9,630 nucleotides of DNA, from contig USPB01000067.1 of NCBI GenBank assembly GCA_900556405.1, forward strand, positions 1 through 9,630. The letters run 5' to 3'. The notes below the pieces were generated by a model, which was given only the letters and a program-made list of their open reading frames with translations, searched no databases and was not told the origin of the DNA. The stretch is from an uncultured Actinomyces sp. Its GTDB lineage: Bacteria > Actinomycetota > Actinomycetes > Actinomycetales > Actinomycetaceae. Positions within the stretch are counted from its first letter, which is position 1. Every line of letters starts with the position of its first letter. Made by a program: the position numbers and the translations under genes. Shown here in pieces: positions 6,185 through 9,630 of this stretch.

Positions 6185-6661
6185 ATGAAGAATCGCGCAC
6201 AGACGCGCGCCCTTGCCGTCATCGCCATCACCCTGGCGGCGGCCCTCAGCGCCTGCGGGTCAACCGGATCGTCTGCCTCGTCCCCGTCCAGCTCGAAGAG
6301 CCCGAGCGCGGCGGCCACCAACGCCGCCAGCAACGACCCCAACCTGGTGTTCGCTCAGTGCATGCGTGAGAAGGGCTTTGATGTGCCCGACACGGGCCTG
6401 ACACCCGAGAATCTCAAGGACACCTCCGACGCGTTCAACAACGCCCTCAACGAGTGCATGGTGAAGGTTTCCGGCATGACCGGCGAGGATAACGTCGCGA
6501 ACGACCCCGCCGCGCGTGAGGCCATGGTTAAGGCCGCCCAGTGCCTGCGCGAGGCCGGATACGACGTGAAGGACCCGCAGGCCGGCGAAGGAATCAGCGT
6601 CAAGGACATCCCCGAGGACGTGCTTAACAAGTGCTTCCAGCAGTCAGGGGCCGCCAAGTGA
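6185..6661 (+). CDS. Small lipoprotein with a duplicated cysteine-containing domain, first gene of the export operon
   Basis: The 158-residue product begins with a lipoprotein signal peptide: positively charged start, hydrophobic stretch and lipobox LSAC with the acylated Cys24. A Ser/Ala-rich linker (about 25-50) should let the rest stand off the membrane. The remainder is an internal duplication. AQCMREKGFDVPD (57-69) is repeated as AQCLREAGYDVKD (118-130), and each is followed by a second cysteine in LNEC (Cys91) and LNKC (Cys150). Cysteine spacings are 32 and 30, so each copy could hold one disulfide bond outside the membrane. Small actinobacterial lipoproteins with a CMR-x-x-G motif are known to me as uncharacterised proteins. 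The ATG follows AAGGAG by 6 nt. The stop codon overlaps the next start by 4 nt (GTGA), so it is cotranslated with the adaptor and is probably a partner of the pump. Its function is unknown. Confidence 0.85.
   Translation: MKNRAQTRALAVIAITLAAALSACGSTGSSASSPSSSKSPSAAATNAASNDPNLVFAQCMREKGFDVPDTGLTPENLKDTSDAFNNALNECMVKVSGMTGEDNVANDPAAREAMVKAAQCLREAGYDVKDPQAGEGISVKDIPEDVLNKCFQQSGAAK
6646..6650 (+). promoter_or_regulatory. Ribosome binding site deciding a GTG start for the adaptor gene
   Basis: AGGGG lies 7 nt before the GTG at 6658. That GTG gives a normal lipoprotein signal peptide and a GTGA overlap with the preceding stop. The in-frame TTG at 6631 has no such site and would add nine residues ahead of the charged region. 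Confidence 0.6.
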
Positions 6662-7734
6662 CGCGTCCGCGAACCCCACGCCCCGCGGCCATACTTGCGA
6701 TCCTCGCGATTGGAGCGCTCACCCTGTCCGCATGCTCGGGTGCCAAGGCGGACGCCGACGCTCCCCAGTCCTTTGACGGTGCAACGGCGACCGTCACACG
6801 CGGCGACCTGGTGGGGGAGACCACCGTCCAGGGAACCCTCCACTACGCTGACTCCTACACCCTGAAGAGCGCCTTCGAGGGCGTTGTTACCGCCCTGCCC
6901 ACGCCCGGCACGACCCTCACCCAGGGATCGCACGTGTACACGGTCGCCGGCAACAACACGTACCTGCTCCACGGCTCCACCCCGGCCTGGCGCGCGTTCG
7001 AAGAGGGCATGAGCGACGGCGAGGACGTCACGCAGCTGGAGACGGCGCTGTCCGAGCTCGGCTACTTCGAGGCCACGCCCAACGCCCACTTCGACTGGAA
7101 CACGATCGCGGCGATTAAGAAGTGGCAGAAGGCTCTCACGCTCACTCAGAGCGGCTCCCTGCCCCTGGGCACCGTCCTCTTCGCCCCCGAGGACCTGCGC
7201 ATCGGCGCGCTCAAGGCCCGCGTCGGCGATAACGCCACGATGGAGACGGAGCTTTTCACGGCCTCGTCCTCGCGTCAGGTCATCTCCGCGAACCTGAAGC
7301 TCTCCGACCAGGCCCTCGGCGTCGTCGGGAACTCCGTCACCGTGCGCCTGCCCGGCTCCGCCGCGACGACGACCGGAACGATCACCTCCGTCGAGCCGCC
7401 CCGCGAGAAGGACAGCGAGGAAGGATCCAAGGAGACAACCAAGGAACGGATCATTCCGATCACCGTCACCCCCGATGACACCTCCGCCCTCGAAGGGCTC
7501 CAGGAGGCCTCGGTCTCCCTGGGCCTGACCTCCGAGACCCGCACCGGCGTGCTGTCCGTGCCCCTCGGCGCGCTCGTGGCCCTGAGCACCGACCAGTTCG
7601 GCGTCGAGGTCGTGGATGAGAAGGGCGAGATTCGCCGGGTTCCCGTCACCGTCGGCCTGTTCGCGGGAAACCGCGTCGAAGTGAGCGGCGACGAGATCGC
7701 CGAAGGCCAGCGCGTGGTGGTGCCCAACCGATGA
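6658..7734 (+). CDS. HlyD/MacA-like adaptor lipoprotein with inserted peptidoglycan-binding domain
   Basis: The 358-residue product starts with a lipoprotein signal (TRPRTPRP, hydrophobic core, lipobox LSAC, Cys26). A first half-lipoyl/beta segment follows (about 40-95; GVVTALPTPGTTLTQGS), then a PG_binding_1-like domain (about 119-175; DVTQLETALSELGYF and an AIKKWQKALTL helix), then the second lipoyl half and beta-barrel (about 180-260), and a membrane-proximal domain ending in the EGQRVVVPN type of tail. In Gram-negative MacA and HlyD the lipoyl halves are separated by an alpha-helical hairpin that meets TolC. Here the wall-binding domain sits in that place, as fits a cell without an outer membrane. 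The protein probably links the permease encoded two genes downstream to the cell wall. It overlaps both neighbours by 4 nt. An acidic/basic linker (about 248-265, REKDSEEGSKETTKER) is unusual but looks like a surface loop. Confidence 0.85.
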   Translation: MTRPRTPRPAAILAILAIGALTLSACSGAKADADAPQSFDGATATVTRGDLVGETTVQGTLHYADSYTLKSAFEGVVTALPTPGTTLTQGSHVYTVAGNNTYLLHGSTPAWRAFEEGMSDGEDVTQLETALSELGYFEATPNAHFDWNTIAAIKKWQKALTLTQSGSLPLGTVLFAPEDLRIGALKARVGDNATMETELFTASSSRQVISANLKLSDQALGVVGNSVTVRLPGSAATTTGTITSVEPPREKDSEEGSKETTKERIIPITVTPDDTSALEGLQEASVSLGLTSETRTGVLSVPLGALVALSTDQFGVEVVDEKGEIRRVPVTVGLFAGNRVEVSGDEIAEGQRVVVPNR

Positions 7735-8429
7735 GCCACATCCTGCAACTGACCGACGTGCACCGGTCCTTCGGCAGCCCGCCCGTGCACGCCTGTAACG
7801 GAGTGTCCCTGGCCGTCGACGAGGGCGAATTCGTCGCCATCGTCGGGCCGTCCGGCTCCGGAAAATCGACCCTGCTCAACCTCATCGGAACGCTGGATCG
7901 GCCCACCTCGGGCAGCGTGTGCATCAACGGGACGGACGTGTCCTCCCTGCGCGACACCGAGTTGTCGGGGGTGCGCTCCTCGCTGATCGGCTTCGTGTTC
8001 CAGCAGTTCCACCTCACGGCCGGCGTGTCTGCCCTCGACAATGTCGCGGACGGACTGCTCTACCGGGGCGTGCCGCGCGCGAAGCGCCGCGAGGCCGCGC
8101 GTGAGGCCCTGACCCGCGTGGGCCTCGGGCACCGCATGGACCACAAGCCCCACCAGATGTCGGGCGGCGAACGCCAGCGCGTCGCGATCGCTCGTGCCAT
8201 CATCGGGCACCCGGCCCTGCTGCTCGCCGACGAGCCCACCGGTAACCTCGACTCCCGTTCGGGCGCGTCCATCGTCGCCCTCCTGCGCGAGCTCAACGAG
8301 GCCGGCACCACCATCATCGTGATTACTCACGACAACGACCTGGCGGCATCGCTGCCCAGGCAGATCGCCATCCGCGATGGCGAGATCGTTTCCGACTCCG
8401 CACACCCGGGAGGTGGCCATGGCGAGTAA
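7731..8429 (+). CDS. ABC transporter ATP-binding protein, MacB/LolD type
   Basis: All ABC ATPase motifs are present in the 232-residue protein: Walker A GPSGSGKST (39-47), Q-loop VFQQF (Gln91), signature MSGGERQR (143-150), Walker B LLLADEPTG with catalytic Glu168, D-loop NLDS and switch His200 in VITHD. The length and the MSGGERQRVAIARA form are those of the LolD/MacB/FtsE group, which power extrusion of substrates or mechanical work in the envelope and not import. The ATG lies in an ATGA overlap with the adaptor stop, so translation is coupled. It acts as a homodimer below the permease encoded next. The substrate is not predictable from the ATPase. Confidence 0.95.
   Translation: MSHILQLTDVHRSFGSPPVHACNGVSLAVDEGEFVAIVGPSGSGKSTLLNLIGTLDRPTSGSVCINGTDVSSLRDTELSGVRSSLIGFVFQQFHLTAGVSALDNVADGLLYRGVPRAKRREAAREALTRVGLGHRMDHKPHQMSGGERQRVAIARAIIGHPALLLADEPTGNLDSRSGASIVALLRELNEAGTTIIVITHDNDLAASLPRQIAIRDGEIVSDSAHPGGGHGE
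8408..8413 (+). promoter_or_regulatory. Ribosome binding site of the permease gene, inside the ATPase gene
   Basis: GGGAGG lies 5 nt before the ATG at 8419 and within the last codons of the ATPase gene. It favours this start over an in-frame alternative start codon at 8377, which would add 14 residues lacking hydrophobic or conserved character. Confidence 0.7.
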
Positions 8430-9627
8430 GAAGAACTCGGGAACCGGCCGCTCCGCGCTGCGCCTCTCGGACGTCGCGCGCCTGGGCCTGACGGGCCTGC
8501 GCGCCCGCCCCATGCGAGCCATCCTCTCGGCCCTGGGCATCGCGATCGGCATCGCGGCCATGGTCGGCGTCGTCGGTGTCTCCGCCTCCTCGCAGGCCCG
8601 CCTGCAAGAACAGCTGCGGGCGCTCGGCACCAACATGCTGACCGCGCGCAGCGGTGCGGACCTGTCGGGAACGGACCTCATCCTGCCCGAGGACTCCGTG
8701 GGCCGAACCCTCATGATCCCGGGCGTCACCGACGCGGCCTCGACGTCGACTCTGAGCGGCGTCTCCGTGTACCGCTCGCGCCTGTCCGACCCGAACGCGA
8801 CCGGCGGCATCATCACGATGGCGGCCGACACGAACCTCCTGAAGGTCGTCTCCGGGACCATGAAGAAGGGCGCGTGGCTCAACGATGCCACCGCGAAGTA
8901 CCCGGGCGTCGTCCTGGGGTCGAGGGCCGCGCAGCTGCTCGGCGTCGTCGAGCCGGGCACCCAGGTATGGCTGGGCGGCATGTCGTTCACCGTCCTGGGC
9001 ATCATGGATCCGGCACCCCTGGCCGAGGAACTCGATAACGCCGCGCTCATCGGTGTGCCCGCCGCGGGCACGTACTTCGACGCGGGCAAGACGCCCACGA
9101 CGATCTACGAGCGCTCTTCCGAGGATCAGGTGGAGAACGTCCGCGAGCTCCTCGGACCCACGCTCGCCCCGCAGGGTGCCACCGGCCTGAAGGTCTCGCG
9201 TCCCTCCGACGCGCTGGCCGCTCAGAACGCGGCTGACCAGACGCTCACGACGCTGCTCGCCGGCGTCGGATCGATCGCCCTGCTCGTCGGAGGCATCGGC
9301 GTGGCCAACACGATGATCATCTCCGTCCTGGAACGCCGCAAGGAGATCGGCCTGCGCCGCTCTCTGGGCGCGAAGAGGGGACACATCACCGTGCAGTTCC
9401 TGGCCGAAGCCCTGCTCCTGTCCTTCCTCGGAGGACTTGCCGGATGCCTCATCGGTGCGGGCGTCACCTGGGGCATGTGTTACGCGTACGGCTGGCCGCC
9501 CACCCTGCACTGGTGGGTGATCGCCGCAGGCCTCGGTGCGACTCTCCTCATCGGCGCCGTTGCCGGGCTCTACCCCGCGATCCGAGCGGCCCGTACGCCG
9601 CCCACAGCGGCGCTCGCCTCGCAGTAG
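8419..9627 (+). CDS. ABC transporter permease, MacB/FtsX family
   Basis: The 402-residue protein has the MacB layout: a first membrane helix (about 33-56), a large extracytoplasmic MacB_PCD-like domain (about 57-275), and three C-terminal helices (about 280-302, 327-353, 365-387) forming the FtsX domain. The cytoplasmic loop after helix 2 carries ERRKEIGLRRSLGAKRGHI (about 305-323), the coupling segment typical of the family. Unlike Gram-negative MacB, the ATPase is a separate protein. The gene overlaps the ATPase gene by 11 nt and ends at a TAG three bases before the window edge, so whether the operon goes on cannot be seen. Related actinobacterial operons often include a two-component system. 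With the adaptor it should form a mechanotransmission-type exporter for peptides, lipids or an antibiotic. Confidence 0.93.
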   Translation: MASKKNSGTGRSALRLSDVARLGLTGLRARPMRAILSALGIAIGIAAMVGVVGVSASSQARLQEQLRALGTNMLTARSGADLSGTDLILPEDSVGRTLMIPGVTDAASTSTLSGVSVYRSRLSDPNATGGIITMAADTNLLKVVSGTMKKGAWLNDATAKYPGVVLGSRAAQLLGVVEPGTQVWLGGMSFTVLGIMDPAPLAEELDNAALIGVPAAGTYFDAGKTPTTIYERSSEDQVENVRELLGPTLAPQGATGLKVSRPSDALAAQNAADQTLTTLLAGVGSIALLVGGIGVANTMIISVLERRKEIGLRRSLGAKRGHITVQFLAEALLLSFLGGLAGCLIGAGVTWGMCYAYGWPPTLHWWVIAAGLGATLLIGAVAGLYPAIRAARTPPTAALASQ

Positions 9628-9630
9628 GTT

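Noticed and set aside
7275..9098. Long open frame on the minus strand (607 codons) across adaptor, ATPase and permease genes
   Set aside because: It lies opposite three genes with complete family motifs. Its product is rich in Arg, Ser and Pro with no domain, as expected from the complement of high-GC codons.
8323..9510. Open frame on the minus strand (395 codons) opposite the permease
   Set aside because: Same cause: an Arg/Gly/Asp-rich low-complexity product and no plausible ribosome binding site or family.

Overview
The window looks like a piece of a high-GC Gram-positive (Actinomycetota) chromosome, most likely an Actinomyces/Schaalia-type member of the Actinomycetaceae. The reasons are the strong G/C preference at third codon positions, the -10 elements of the TAnnnT kind, and an export operon in which the adaptor lipoprotein carries a peptidoglycan-binding domain, a layout typical of this phylum. 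The genus is an inference. I could not run a search.

Region 1 (1-84) is the last 27 codons of an unrecognised gene on the + strand. Region 2 (about 85-6050) is a self-contained beta-galactoside utilisation module. It holds an EbgR-like LacI-family repressor (220-1245, +), a convergent LacZ-type GH2 beta-galactosidase (1312-4347, -) and a divergent GPH-family sugar:cation symporter (4536-5978, +). The hydrolase and the transporter diverge from one 188-bp control region (4348-4535). That region contains a plausible promoter for each gene, a perfect palindrome on the hydrolase -10/start region, a 20-bp-period direct repeat and a CRP/GlxR-like half site. Strong hairpins end the convergent pair (1267-1303) and the transporter gene (6015-6050). 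The expected working is that the symporter imports lactose or a related galactoside, the cytoplasmic hydrolase cleaves it to galactose plus glucose (or another aglycone), and the repressor releases both promoters when a galactoside is bound.

Region 3 (about 6051-9630) is an unrelated, tightly coupled four-gene operon on the + strand. It encodes a small cysteine-containing lipoprotein with a duplicated domain, an HlyD/MacA-like adaptor lipoprotein with an inserted peptidoglycan-binding domain, a MacB/LolD-type ABC ATPase and a MacB/FtsX-type permease. The genes overlap by 4, 4 and 11 nt. The operon starts behind a 7-4-7 direct repeat with 11-bp period, which covers the -35 position and resembles the binding sites of OmpR/PhoB-family response regulators. 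Together the four products probably form a cell-envelope export or stress-response pump.

The most interesting points are the duplicated CxREKG-type lipoprotein fused by context to the pump, the response-regulator-like repeat in its promoter, the shortened hinge of the LacI-family protein, and the compact control region between the hydrolase and the symporter. I saw no tRNA, rRNA, CRISPR array, insertion sequence or prophage gene.
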